Position numbers and translations under genes: made by a program. From NCBI GenBank assembly GCA_038206235.1, contig JBBRBB010000041.1, positions 1 through 27,540 on the forward strand: a stretch of 27,540 nt of DNA. Direction: 5' to 3'. Origin of the DNA: JBBRBB01 sp038206235. GTDB taxonomy: Bacteria; Bacteroidota; Bacteroidia; Chitinophagales; Chitinophagaceae. The notes beneath the pieces are model-generated. The model saw only the letters and a list, made by a program, of their open reading frames with translations, had not been told where the DNA came from and ran no database searches. This document shows positions 7,799-15,344 of the stretch, piece by piece (the stretch's first letter is position 1; each line of letters opens with the position of its first letter).

Positions 7799-8806
7799 TT
7801 ATCTATCTGATAAGACTTTATAGAAATAAGGATTATCAAGGAAAATATGTGGTGATAATTTCCATAAGTGCAAAACATTACTTGTATATCCTTTTAATTT
7901 TTGCCAGTAAGAAGAAAAATTTTTCAAATGCAAAATATTGTCAACAAAACCAACAATAAAAAATATGGGTATCTCCATCGAAAAAATAAACAGGTGAAAA
8001 GCAAACCATAAAGCACCAAATTGTTTTCTTATTCGTAAACAGTTAGAAACAATAAGTTGTAATCCTTTTTTATCAAATAGATTAAAATATCCTTTATCAA
8101 TAGTTTGTGTAGCATTCTTAACTGTTTCTCCCTGCAGATGTATAGTTTTTAAGTCTCCATACACTACAAGCTCACCTATTTTTCTTAAACGACTGCACCA
8201 TTCTATTTCTTCCGCGTAGAGAAAAAAATCTTCATCCATTAACCCTGCCTTTTCGATTGCAGATTTTTGTACTATAAGAAAAGCACCATTTATCCAATCA
8301 ACTTTTTGTTCGGGAGAAGCTTGTAATACGTTTGTTTTTTTGGCTTTAAAAGCAAAAGCAATTGAGCGAAGAAATTTTCCAAAATAAGGTAATGGCAAAA
8401 GATTATTTAATCCACCTGTCATGAAATAATTACCTGTTATTTGAGGACTGCCGTCTTCGTTTAATAATTGCACACCGCACGCAACATATTGTGATTTAAT
8501 AAAACGCTGATAACATTTGTTAATTGCATCATCTAATATAATTGTATCAGGATTTAATAATAAAACCACATCGCCTGAAGATTGCCTTATGCCTTCATTA
8601 TTTGCGCGGGCAAAACCGGAATTGTAATTCATCTGAATAAATTTAACGGCTGGAAATTCGCAGCTTAATAAACTTGCTGCGTTATCAGATGAAAAATTAT
8701 CAACTATAATAATCTCAAGATTCTCAAGCGGAAATTTATAAATAGATCTTATACAATTCAGAACAAGATGAACAGAGTTATAATTAACTATGATTAGTGA
8801 AAGCAT
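7799..8806 (-). CDS. family 2 glycosyltransferase (rhamnosyltransferase-like)
   Basis: The product is 335 aa. The N-terminal GT-A domain starts at residue 1 with LSLIIVNYNS, followed by EIIIVDNFSSDN, FIQMNYNSGFARANNEGI and GDVVLLLNPDTI (acidic metal-binding motif). GAFLIVQKSAIEKAGLMDEDFFLYAEEIEWCSR is the conserved acceptor-side helix with the ED-type catalytic acid. This order is that of the WbbL/rhamnosyltransferase subgroup. Near residues 265-295 a hydrophobic stretch (FHLFIFSMEIPIFFIVGF) suggests membrane association. It would add one sugar to a lipid-linked or surface glycan from a nucleotide-sugar donor. It is divergent from gmd (69 bp between starts) and faces away from it at the edge of the glycan locus. 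Confidence 0.85.
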   Translation of the reverse strand: MLSLIIVNYNSVHLVLNCIRSIYKFPLENLEIIIVDNFSSDNAASLLSCEFPAVKFIQMNYNSGFARANNEGIRQSSGDVVLLLNPDTIILDDAINKCYQRFIKSQYVACGVQLLNEDGSPQITGNYFMTGGLNNLLPLPYFGKFLRSIAFAFKAKKTNVLQASPEQKVDWINGAFLIVQKSAIEKAGLMDEDFFLYAEEIEWCSRLRKIGELVVYGDLKTIHLQGETVKNATQTIDKGYFNLFDKKGLQLIVSNCLRIRKQFGALWFAFHLFIFSMEIPIFFIVGFVDNILHLKNFSSYWQKLKGYTSNVLHLWKLSPHIFLDNPYFYKVLSDR

Positions 8807-8845
8807 TGCTATTTGTTATCAACCTTCAAACTTAAAGTTTTAATC

Positions 8846-8853
8846 TATTTTTG
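8846..8853 (+). promoter_or_regulatory. -7 box (TATTTTTG) upstream of gmd
   Basis: TATTTTTG fits TAnnTTTG, 21 nt upstream of the ATG at 8875. No TTTG is found at the normal -33 spacing. Confidence 0.45.
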
Positions 8854-8874
8854 ACGCTCTTATTAAAAGTAATT

Positions 8875-9942
8875 ATGAAAACTGCTTTAATCACCGGCAT
8901 CACAGGACAGGATGGAGCTTATCTCGCCGAACTCTTATTACGAAAAGGATATAATGTGCATGGCATAAAAAGAAGAAGCTCTCTCATGAATACAGACCGC
9001 ATTGATCATCTTCTTTTTAATAAAGAGTTAGCTGACAGGTTTCATTTGCATTATGGAGACCTTACCGATTCATCAAACATCTTACGCATTATTCAGCAAA
9101 CCCAGCCTGATGAAATTTATAATCTTGCTGCGCAAAGTCATGTGCAGGTAAGCTTTGAAACACCCGAATACACAGCCAATGCAGATGCTATTGGCGTGTT
9201 GAGAATGTTAGAAGCGATAAGAATTTTAGGTCTTGAAAAGAAAACAAGATTTTACCAGGCTTCTACTTCAGAACTATATGGCAAAGTGCAGGAGATTCCT
9301 CAAACAGAAACTACCCCTTTCTATCCACGCTCACCTTACGGCGTTGCGAAATTGTATGGATACTGGATAACGGTGAATTACCGTGAAGCTTATAACCTCT
9401 ATGCGGTGAATGGAATTTTATTTAATCATGAAAGTCCGCTAAGAGGTGAAAGCTTTGTAACAAGAAAAATTACAATCGGTGTTGCTCAAATCGCTTTGGG
9501 CAAGTTAGATGTTTTATTACTTGGTAACCTCGATGCAAAAAGAGACTGGGGTCATGCAAAAGATTATGCAGAGGGCATGTGGCTTATGCTGCAACAGCCT
9601 GAACCCGAGGATTATGTTTTAGCTACCGGCATTTCTACTTCGGTAAGAGATTTTATGAAAATGGCTTTTGCAGATGCTGGAATTGAAATTGAATTTAAAG
9701 GAACTGGAATTGATGAAAAAGCTTTTGTTACAAAATGTTCTCACCCGGAATATCAATTAAAAATTGGGCAACAGGTTGCGGAGATACATCCAAGATATTT
9801 TCGTCCTGCAGAAGTAGATTTTTTAATTGGTGATGCATCAAAAGCAAAAACTAAATTAGGATGGCAACCAAAATATGATTTGAAATCTTTGATAAGCGAA
9901 ATGATGCGGGAAGAACTTATTTATCAAAGCAGGCCGCACTAA
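8875..9942 (+). CDS. gmd: GDP-mannose 4,6-dehydratase
   Basis: The ATG at 8875 begins MKTALITGITGQDGAYL with the NAD(P)-binding GxxGxxG at residues 8-14; an upstream TTG at 8851 would only add eight residues and overlaps the -7 box. The 355-aa length fits the family. Catalytic residues fall where expected: Thr131 and Glu133 in STSELYG, and Tyr155 and Lys159 in YGVAK. LFNHESPLRGESFVTRKI and AKDYAEGMWLMLQQPEP are further signature segments. The enzyme converts GDP-D-mannose to GDP-4-keto-6-deoxymannose, the precursor of GDP-fucose, GDP-rhamnose, GDP-colitose and perosamine. The reductase or aminotransferase that would fix the end product is not certain here, though the GMD-like SDR at 11127-11993 is a candidate partner. 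It is the only plus-strand gene of the glycan locus. Confidence 0.95.
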   Translation: MKTALITGITGQDGAYLAELLLRKGYNVHGIKRRSSLMNTDRIDHLLFNKELADRFHLHYGDLTDSSNILRIIQQTQPDEIYNLAAQSHVQVSFETPEYTANADAIGVLRMLEAIRILGLEKKTRFYQASTSELYGKVQEIPQTETTPFYPRSPYGVAKLYGYWITVNYREAYNLYAVNGILFNHESPLRGESFVTRKITIGVAQIALGKLDVLLLGNLDAKRDWGHAKDYAEGMWLMLQQPEPEDYVLATGISTSVRDFMKMAFADAGIEIEFKGTGIDEKAFVTKCSHPEYQLKIGQQVAEIHPRYFRPAEVDFLIGDASKAKTKLGWQPKYDLKSLISEMMREELIYQSRPH

Positions 9943-9997
9943 AGAAATTTTTAATCACATAGAAAAGATAGACACATAGGAAGCACTTAGAAGCCTG

Positions 9998-11125
9998 TTA
10001 ATACGCAGGTTTTGTTTTCAGGATTTTTTTGGTGATGATATTATAAACTAGCCTGAAAGGGAATATTAAAAACCCTGATAAAAATTCCATAAGAAAAGAA
10101 AAGTTGTATCCGTACTGACCAATGTTGATAAGAAAATGCTTTTTTATAGCACCAAACTCTGCATAACATACAAGATTATAAACAATATTCTTTGTGGTTT
10201 TAAAATGCAGCGGAATTTTTTGATGGTATATTGATTTTGCGGCAGCAAAGTTTTCAGTAATAATCTTTTTGCAACAAGCTGTTGTTTTTTCGACATCAAA
10301 CTCAATCATTTCAATTACAGTATCTGTTGACATTCCGAATCGCTCAAAATCTCTTGAAACAGGATTAATCCATGTAGTGTTGGCATTTAGCAATTGTACC
10401 ATTGGTAATTTTTGTGCAGCATCAGAAGTAGAAATCCATGTAATTCCTGAGGAACAACCCAACAGCAAAGTGCAATGATGTGTAAGCAAGGCAGTTTCTT
10501 TTAAACTAAGCACACTGCCATCAATGATTGCATTATTCGTGTGACTGATAGAAATGCCTGATGAAAGAATCACTGCAACATTTTCTAATGCAGTAAGATT
10601 TTCCGCAACAGCAACGGCAAACTCTTTGGTAATAACGCTTTGACCGCTTTGAGGAGCAAACTCAAAAAGAATTACATGTTTGTATTTTTCAAGTTGATGC
10701 TGCACAAATTGTTTTACTCTTATTTTTTCTTCTTCCGTGCATCTTAAAACAGGTGTAATATCAACCGTAATTAGTTTTTGATATGCTCTCAATATTCCGC
10801 TTCTTATGCAGCCATCATAATATGCCTGGTTAGTATCCATAATATGTGTGATGAACACTTTATCCCAAATTCCCTGTTCCTGTTGAATCTTTATTTTTCT
10901 TTTATATTTTCTGAATGCAGCAACATCATTTTTAGTGACTTCATTTACAACAAGTATTTCATCAATGTAGGGATTTCCCTCAATAATATTTTTGCACAAT
11001 CCGGAAACAGCCCATATTAAATTACAATCAGGAAAATCTTTTTTAATTTGCTTGGCAACTGCTGTAGCATACAAACAATCACCGTTGGAGAATAATTGAA
11101 CTAGTAAAATCTTTTTTTTATTCAT
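9998..11125 (-). CDS. family 9-like glycosyltransferase (heptosyltransferase type)
   Basis: The product is 375 aa. The N-terminus has the GT9 pattern: KILLVQLFSNGDCLYATAVA, then a Lys-rich helix, NLIWAVSG and NPYIDEILVV. The second half has VILFEFAPQSGQSV, AVAENLTALENVAVILSSG, and a TALLTHHCTLLLGCSSGITW segment equivalent to the donor-binding region. GT9 enzymes transfer ADP-heptose or similar sugars to lipopolysaccharide cores. The exact donor cannot be read; the His and Asp pattern is not that of classic WaaC/WaaF. A C-terminal hydrophobic patch (near 345-362) suggests membrane contact. It starts one base after the preceding gene ends, so it is translated from the same operon. Confidence 0.7.
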   Translation of the reverse strand: MNKKKILLVQLFSNGDCLYATAVAKQIKKDFPDCNLIWAVSGLCKNIIEGNPYIDEILVVNEVTKNDVAAFRKYKRKIKIQQEQGIWDKVFITHIMDTNQAYYDGCIRSGILRAYQKLITVDITPVLRCTEEEKIRVKQFVQHQLEKYKHVILFEFAPQSGQSVITKEFAVAVAENLTALENVAVILSSGISISHTNNAIIDGSVLSLKETALLTHHCTLLLGCSSGITWISTSDAAQKLPMVQLLNANTTWINPVSRDFERFGMSTDTVIEMIEFDVEKTTACCKKIITENFAAAKSIYHQKIPLHFKTTKNIVYNLVCYAEFGAIKKHFLINIGQYGYNFSFLMEFLSGFLIFPFRLVYNIITKKILKTKPAY

Positions 11126-11126
11126 G

Positions 11127-11993
11127 TTACTGCATCATCATTTCAGCTAAGTGCTCAAAGCTAAGTTCTGGCTTCCACCCAAGAGAATAAATAAGAGATG
11201 GATTTGATACGAGTTGTTTGTATTCAGCCTGAAAACCATCTATTAATTGAACATGTTCTCTCCAATCCAGGTTCACTAAAGAGAAACATTGCTGCAGCCA
11301 ATCCTCAACAGAATATCCCAAACCCGAACCAAGGTTCACTTCAAAAATTTTATCCTGCGAAACTAATGCCCCGATTGCTTTTACCACATCACCTGCGAAT
11401 GTCCACTCTTTTATTACTGAAGTATCTCCTATCATTAATTTTTCTTTGCTGCCTGCTGCTATTCGTTTTGCAGCTTCTGAAATTTTTTTTGAAAGATGAC
11501 GCTCTGTTCTTCGTGGGCTATCATGATTAAAAAAATAACCAGCATACACTTTTAGTCCTAGCTTTCTATAATAGCGCCCTGCAAAAACCGAATGTATGCG
11601 ACTTACAGAATATGCATCTCTTGCTTCAAATTCATCTGTTTCTTTTATTGGCTTGTTTTCATTTTTAAATTGAAGGCCACTTCCTGAAAGAAATATTTTT
11701 GTATGAGGCGATACATTTTTTACGGATTCAAGAATATTTAATGTTCCCGTACTTATTACTGCGTGATTTTCAAATATCGCTTCATGCTTTGTTGTGGAAT
11801 TAGCCGCTAAATGAAAAATATAATCAGGCTGATTTTTTTGTATGAGCTTAAAAACAGAATCGTAATCAGCAATATCAGTATGTAAAAAATTTCCTGTGCG
11901 GGAAATACCAATGACCTCGCAATTGTTTTGCTGCAAGAGTTGTGTAAGATAAAATCCATCCTGCCCGGAGGCGCCGAAGATGAGAGCTGTCAC
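11127..11993 (-). CDS. GMD-like extended short-chain dehydrogenase/epimerase with altered active site
   Basis: The product is 288 aa from a GTG start. The Rossmann motif GASGQDG is at residues 7-13 and FHLAANSTT near 60 is the usual second motif. NHDSPRRTERHLSKKI parallels the substrate loop of GDP-mannose dehydratases (NHESPLRGESFVTRKI in gmd here). The catalytic motif YxxxK reads Y128-S-V-S-R132, with Arg for Lys, and the STSELYG segment becomes SGSGLQFK, losing the Glu. It is therefore GMD-related but not a standard dehydratase. It could be a reductase or epimerase acting on the Gmd product, or a catalytically weakened copy. It sits between the FkbM and GT9 genes with gaps of 10 and 1 bp. 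Confidence 0.75.
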   Translation of the reverse strand: MTALIFGASGQDGFYLTQLLQQNNCEVIGISRTGNFLHTDIADYDSVFKLIQKNQPDYIFHLAANSTTKHEAIFENHAVISTGTLNILESVKNVSPHTKIFLSGSGLQFKNENKPIKETDEFEARDAYSVSRIHSVFAGRYYRKLGLKVYAGYFFNHDSPRRTERHLSKKISEAAKRIAAGSKEKLMIGDTSVIKEWTFAGDVVKAIGALVSQDKIFEVNLGSGLGYSVEDWLQQCFSLVNLDWREHVQLIDGFQAEYKQLVSNPSLIYSLGWKPELSFEHLAEMMMQ

Positions 11994-12003
11994 AACAAAT
12001 TAA

Positions 12004-12705
12004 TTATCGGTTTAAAAAAATTGTGTTCACGTGTGTGTCTGCGTATACTTCATATCCTTTCTCATTCATGTATTTAATAATTTCGGCATCCTTATATTCA
12101 TTTTGATATTCATCATATTTAAGTGTTTCTACACAGAAAATATTTGGAGTGTATAAATTAAAATCAAGTGATTGCAATATTGCTAAATCAAGCCCTTCTA
12201 CATCTAAAGAAATAAAATCGGGAATAGAGTTGCAATATTTTTTTATGATTGTATTTATATCAAGCAGAGGTACCTTAATAATTTTTTCGTATTCAATCTT
12301 TCCAAGATTTTTCATTCCTACATTTTTCCAATGTTCTGCTTCTTTTTTAGAAAAGGTACTTAATCCATGCGCATTTTTTGGAAAGAGATAAAAATCAGCC
12401 TCAGCCTGCTCATCCACGCCAACACCAACATTCAATATAACATCAGAAGGTCTTACTTGTTTTATTTTTTTATACAAATAAAAATTTGGCTCTACACAAA
12501 CACCTCTGCTGCCCCTTAAATAAAAAAAATAGGTGTTGCTAATATAAGAAGGATGATTAGCTCCTACATCAAGATAAGATGGCTTATTAATGTTTAGTTT
12601 ATAAAACAAATTAGCTAAAATTAAATCTTCACCTGATTGTGCGTAAACCAATTGTGAATGAGGTAAAACAATTTTATTAACTATTTTTCTAAATAAGTTC
12701 TTCAT
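12004..12705 (-). CDS. FkbM-family methyltransferase
   Basis: The product is 233 aa. SYLDVGANHPSYISNTYFF (about 43-61) is the FkbM SAM-binding motif I, GVCVEPN (about 68-74) motif II, and DFISLDVEGLDLAILQSL (about 163-180) the family hallmark, followed by ETLKYDE. An N-terminal YAQSGEDLIL stretch is also common in this family. FkbM enzymes O-methylate hydroxyls of sugars or polyketides; in a glycan operon the likely target is a sugar of the surface polymer. Its start lies 17 bp inside the end of the preceding gene, indicating coupled translation. Confidence 0.85.
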   Translation of the reverse strand: MKNLFRKIVNKIVLPHSQLVYAQSGEDLILANLFYKLNINKPSYLDVGANHPSYISNTYFFYLRGSRGVCVEPNFYLYKKIKQVRPSDVILNVGVGVDEQAEADFYLFPKNAHGLSTFSKKEAEHWKNVGMKNLGKIEYEKIIKVPLLDINTIIKKYCNSIPDFISLDVEGLDLAILQSLDFNLYTPNIFCVETLKYDEYQNEYKDAEIIKYMNEKGYEVYADTHVNTIFLNR

Positions 12706-13795
12706 ATTTCCTTTTATGCCTTGAATTAATTACCTGTTTAAGTTTTTCTAAATGAAAAAACCTTTTGTACTTTCTATACCTTTTATTTATTGCCTGAATG
12801 AGATTTTTTCTGAGGATAGGTATTTCAAAATATCCTTCTACTTTAGTTTTTAAAGAATGTTTTGGAATCAACGCTTTCAGCATATCTTCAAATTTTTCTG
12901 TAAAACTTTTGGGCGACCAGTTGAGTTGCATTTGTTTCACCCAAGGTATTGATTTATCAATTGCTTCTTTTAATGATAGCTTCGGATAAGGAGGAATATA
13001 TTCCAATATGTGGCGAAAGGTGTCGTTTTGTGAAACAGACAATGGCCTTTCTGAAACAATTGCCTGATCTGTAGTAGCAGCTAATCCTGGGATATTGCGG
13101 TCGTACAAAAAACAGTTTAAAGTATTCTGTCCGCACCATTCAATCAATTCTGCTTTTTGCATATAATCATGTGTAACCTTTACTTCAATTCCTTGTTTTG
13201 CTCTTTGTATGCATAGCGTAGCAAGATATTTTGCATACGCTTCTGAGTCGGGTACAAAATCGCCGAAAGGTATATTTATTTTTACCACTGCTTTGTCAAA
13301 TTCCTTATTCACTGCATCGACTACATGATGAAAACCTTTTCCCTTTGTTGCAAAACCAAAGGTTCCTATAACAGGAATTTCTTTTTCTATGTATGGTTTG
13401 ATTAAAGTAAAAGGGTCTAACGGTCTTGGGAAAGCGAAAACTTTTTTATTTTTTATTCGCATCCTAGGATCTAAAACACAATATCCGTGAAAATGATTAT
13501 CAGGACACATTACAAAAGGGTCGTTGGGTAATATTTCCAAAACAATGGTTAATACAAGACCGGGAATCTTTTTTAAAATAGAAGTATCCATCCATGCCAT
13601 TGTAGAAGGATGATAATTGAACAAATAAAAATCATATCCAATCGGAATTGTCCTTTCATCAATACTTAGTGTAAAATAATCTATAGAAAAATTTTCTGAT
13701 AATTTGAGACAGTTGAATACCATCAATCCTGATTCATAAATGCTATCCTGCGCCTTCTTATTATTTACAAATAATCCGCGTAATCCTGAAATCAA
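12689..13795 (-). CDS. GT-B-like protein of the glycan operon, start codon unusual
   Basis: The coordinates use a TTG start (368 aa). Translation reads ISGLRGLFVNNKKAQDSIYE at the N-terminus, a typical GT-B opening strand and loop; GTFGFATKGKGFHHVVDAVN (about 143-162) resembles the donor-domain start of GT4-like enzymes, and ECGxx-like donor motifs are weak. Function as a glycosyltransferase is therefore likely but unproven. The frame remains open upstream, and five codons before the TTG there is ATT-AAA-TTT-TGC-ATT at 13810-13796, reading (M)KFCILISGLRG. This ATT overlaps the TAA of the preceding gene by one base, exactly where an ATG would give a TAATG coupling. The true start may be this ATT or a mutated ATG. 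The C-terminus is very basic. Confidence 0.65.
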   Translation of the reverse strand: MISGLRGLFVNNKKAQDSIYESGLMVFNCLKLSENFSIDYFTLSIDERTIPIGYDFYLFNYHPSTMAWMDTSILKKIPGLVLTIVLEILPNDPFVMCPDNHFHGYCVLDPRMRIKNKKVFAFPRPLDPFTLIKPYIEKEIPVIGTFGFATKGKGFHHVVDAVNKEFDKAVVKINIPFGDFVPDSEAYAKYLATLCIQRAKQGIEVKVTHDYMQKAELIEWCGQNTLNCFLYDRNIPGLAATTDQAIVSERPLSVSQNDTFRHILEYIPPYPKLSLKEAIDKSIPWVKQMQLNWSPKSFTEKFEDMLKALIPKHSLKTKVEGYFEIPILRKNLIQAINKRYRKYKRFFHLEKLKQVINSRHKRKYEELI

Positions 13796-13809
13796 AATGC
13801 AAAATTTAA

Positions 13810-14391
13810 TTAAGGTATTGGCGTGTATCTGTCAGATATTAAGCCATTAGGCTCTATAACGGTAGTCTGCTGAAAAGAATTTTCTGAAATCTCAACCAGA
13901 TTCCAGATAAATGTTGTAGGCGTTGGAGTAGTATTTACAATTGCCTGCATGTTATGTTCATCTGACGACGTAAATTGCCAGGTCATTGTATAAGTAGTTC
14001 CATTTTCATCTGTATATGTTCCTGTTCCGTCTGAATTAAAGGTTAATTTAATGAAATCATAATTTGTGCCTGTTGTATTTACTGAACCCCTTAGATAATG
14101 TGTGTTAACACCTGCGATATTCCTTAAAACTTCATCAACCTGCCACGGCTGCTTTACTAATATCTCGGTTTTCGTAGGAGGCTCCACTTGACACAATGAA
14201 CATATTGCGGCTGTATCCACAGCAACCTGGCATAATGAACATATTGCAGCGGTATCCACAGGAGTCTGATACAATGCAAGTATTGCAGCAGTATCAACAG
14301 GCGGGCAATCATTTGGCACTGGTGTTATTTCTTTCTGACAGCAAAAAAAGATGGATAATACAATAACAAATAAGAATGGTGCAAATTTCAT
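13810..14391 (-). CDS. lipoprotein with three 13-residue repeats
   Basis: The product is 193 aa. The N-terminal signal ends in IFFCCQKE, so Cys17 or Cys18 is the lipidation site. Residues 31-69 are three consecutive 13-mers: PVDTAAILALYQT, PVDTAAICSLCQV and AVDTAAICSLCQV, the last two with a Cys-Ser-Leu-Cys pair. From about 78 on, KQPWQVDEVLRNI, GTGTYTDENGT, MTWQF and FIWNLVEIS form the pattern of lipocalin-like beta-barrel lipoproteins common in Bacteroidota. Its role is unknown. It lies inside the glycan operon, its stop codon overlapping the likely start of the next gene. Confidence 0.75.
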   Translation of the reverse strand: MKFAPFLFVIVLSIFFCCQKEITPVPNDCPPVDTAAILALYQTPVDTAAICSLCQVAVDTAAICSLCQVEPPTKTEILVKQPWQVDEVLRNIAGVNTHYLRGSVNTTGTNYDFIKLTFNSDGTGTYTDENGTTYTMTWQFTSSDEHNMQAIVNTTPTPTTFIWNLVEISENSFQQTTVIEPNGLISDRYTPIP

Positions 14392-14495
14392 TCAATTATA
14401 ATTTATTGATTTAAAAATAAAAATTTAACCTGCAAGTTTAAATGATTTTTAGTTAGCTCACTTCATCCTAATCTCTTGCCCTCAGAAGTTATCTA
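14392..14495. other. short intergenic stretch
   Basis: No ORF, hairpin or promoter stands out between the lipoprotein start and the small coiled-coil frame. AT-rich, with a TTGATTTAAAAATAAAAATT-like run upstream of the lipoprotein ATG. Confidence 0.3.
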
Positions 14496-14633
14496 TTAAT
14501 TGCTTGTAGCAGTAAGATTAGTGGAATTACATTTTTTTTGAAGCTCTTCAGCTATTTGCTGCAATTTATTTATCTGACTCTCTAACTCGCTAATTCTATT
14601 TTCCAGCGACTCAACTTTATCATTATTAGTCAT
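14496..14633 (-). CDS. 45-aa coiled-coil frame, probable tail of the interrupted gene upstream
   Basis: An ATG at 14633 opens a 45-residue frame with strong heptad character (VESLENRISELESQINKLQQ, then AEELQKK). GGAGGG stands 5 nt before the ATG, which would be an unusually good ribosome site for this phylum. The frame is, however, the exact in-phase continuation of the preceding gene: seven codons separate its ATG from the amber stop of that gene. Fibre-like proteins of this kind often end in such a coiled coil, so it is best read as the C-terminus cut off by a nonsense change, possibly still made by re-initiation. Confidence 0.6.
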   Translation of the reverse strand: MTNNDKVESLENRISELESQINKLQQIAEELQKKCNSTNLTATSN

Positions 14634-14651
14634 ATTCCCTCCACTTTTTCT

Positions 14652-15278
14652 CTATACATTTCCATTGGCATCAATAACAAGGCAGTCACCATTTCCACTC
14701 GGAAGATTTTGAAATCTTACTGTACCATATATGTGCAAATTTGCGGACGGTTGCAATGGCTCAACATCAGAGCCGTGGGTAAGATTAATTCCCATTCTAC
14801 CCGAATTATCGAGTACCACAATATTTTGATATGTGCCTGTTCCGTAAATAACTTCTCCATTCGCATTTCTTTGTATAGAATTAAATCTAAGAAAAGAGCC
14901 AACGTTTGGCCAAATAGCATATTGCATTTCGTATCCTGGATAATTTCCATTTGCACCTGTATAATTTGTATAGCCTAAAGTAAGCGCAGCGCCTGCAGCA
15001 GTATTAACAGGGTCAATACTGGTTGAGTATATTCCTAATTTAGTATCCCCTAATTTTTCTGCAACAACAGCTTCATAGGGATGTTTCATGGTGCCGCCGA
15101 TGCCATCAGAAACGTGCAATACGGCAGAAGGTTTTTTTATTCCGATTCCTACGTTTAAAGGCGTTAATTGTTTGTTGCTATTATAGGCAATAAGATTTGT
15201 ACCACTGTTTCCAATCCATCCCTGTGCAAATAAAATATTTGTAAGAAGCATTCCGAAGAGAGTAATTAGCAGTTTCAT
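14652..15278 (-). CDS. secreted fibre-like protein, interrupted by an amber codon
   Basis: The ATG at 15278 is chosen because it begins a clean signal peptide (MKLLITLFGMLLTNILFA, then Gln); an upstream ATG at 15311 would add 11 residues. The 208-aa product has the segments LTPLNVGIGIKKPSAVLHVS and NSGRMGINLTHG, then NLHIYGTVRFQNLP and GNGDCLVIDANGNV, the usual order in Bacteroidota proteins related to phage tail-fibre/endosialidase-chaperone families. Homologues normally continue after DANGNV with Tyr-Arg. Here the next codon is TAG, followed in frame by Arg-Lys and the coiled coil. No sorting domain or S74 peptidase is present even when the stop is read through. Its place in the glycan operon (33 bp after the C-methyltransferase gene) suggests a surface role. 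Confidence 0.65.
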   Translation of the reverse strand: MKLLITLFGMLLTNILFAQGWIGNSGTNLIAYNSNKQLTPLNVGIGIKKPSAVLHVSDGIGGTMKHPYEAVVAEKLGDTKLGIYSTSIDPVNTAAGAALTLGYTNYTGANGNYPGYEMQYAIWPNVGSFLRFNSIQRNANGEVIYGTGTYQNIVVLDNSGRMGINLTHGSDVEPLQPSANLHIYGTVRFQNLPSGNGDCLVIDANGNV

Positions 15279-15344
15279 AAAGTAAAATTTAAAAGTTAGA
15301 AATAAAATCAACCCCTTAAATTACTTAAACTTTTAAACTCATGC

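Noticed and set aside
14615..14645. GGAGGG as a dedicated ribosome site of an independent small gene
   Set aside because: These bases also encode Ser-Gly-Gly in the uninterrupted frame of the upstream gene, so the match may be chance; kept only as a possibility for re-initiation.
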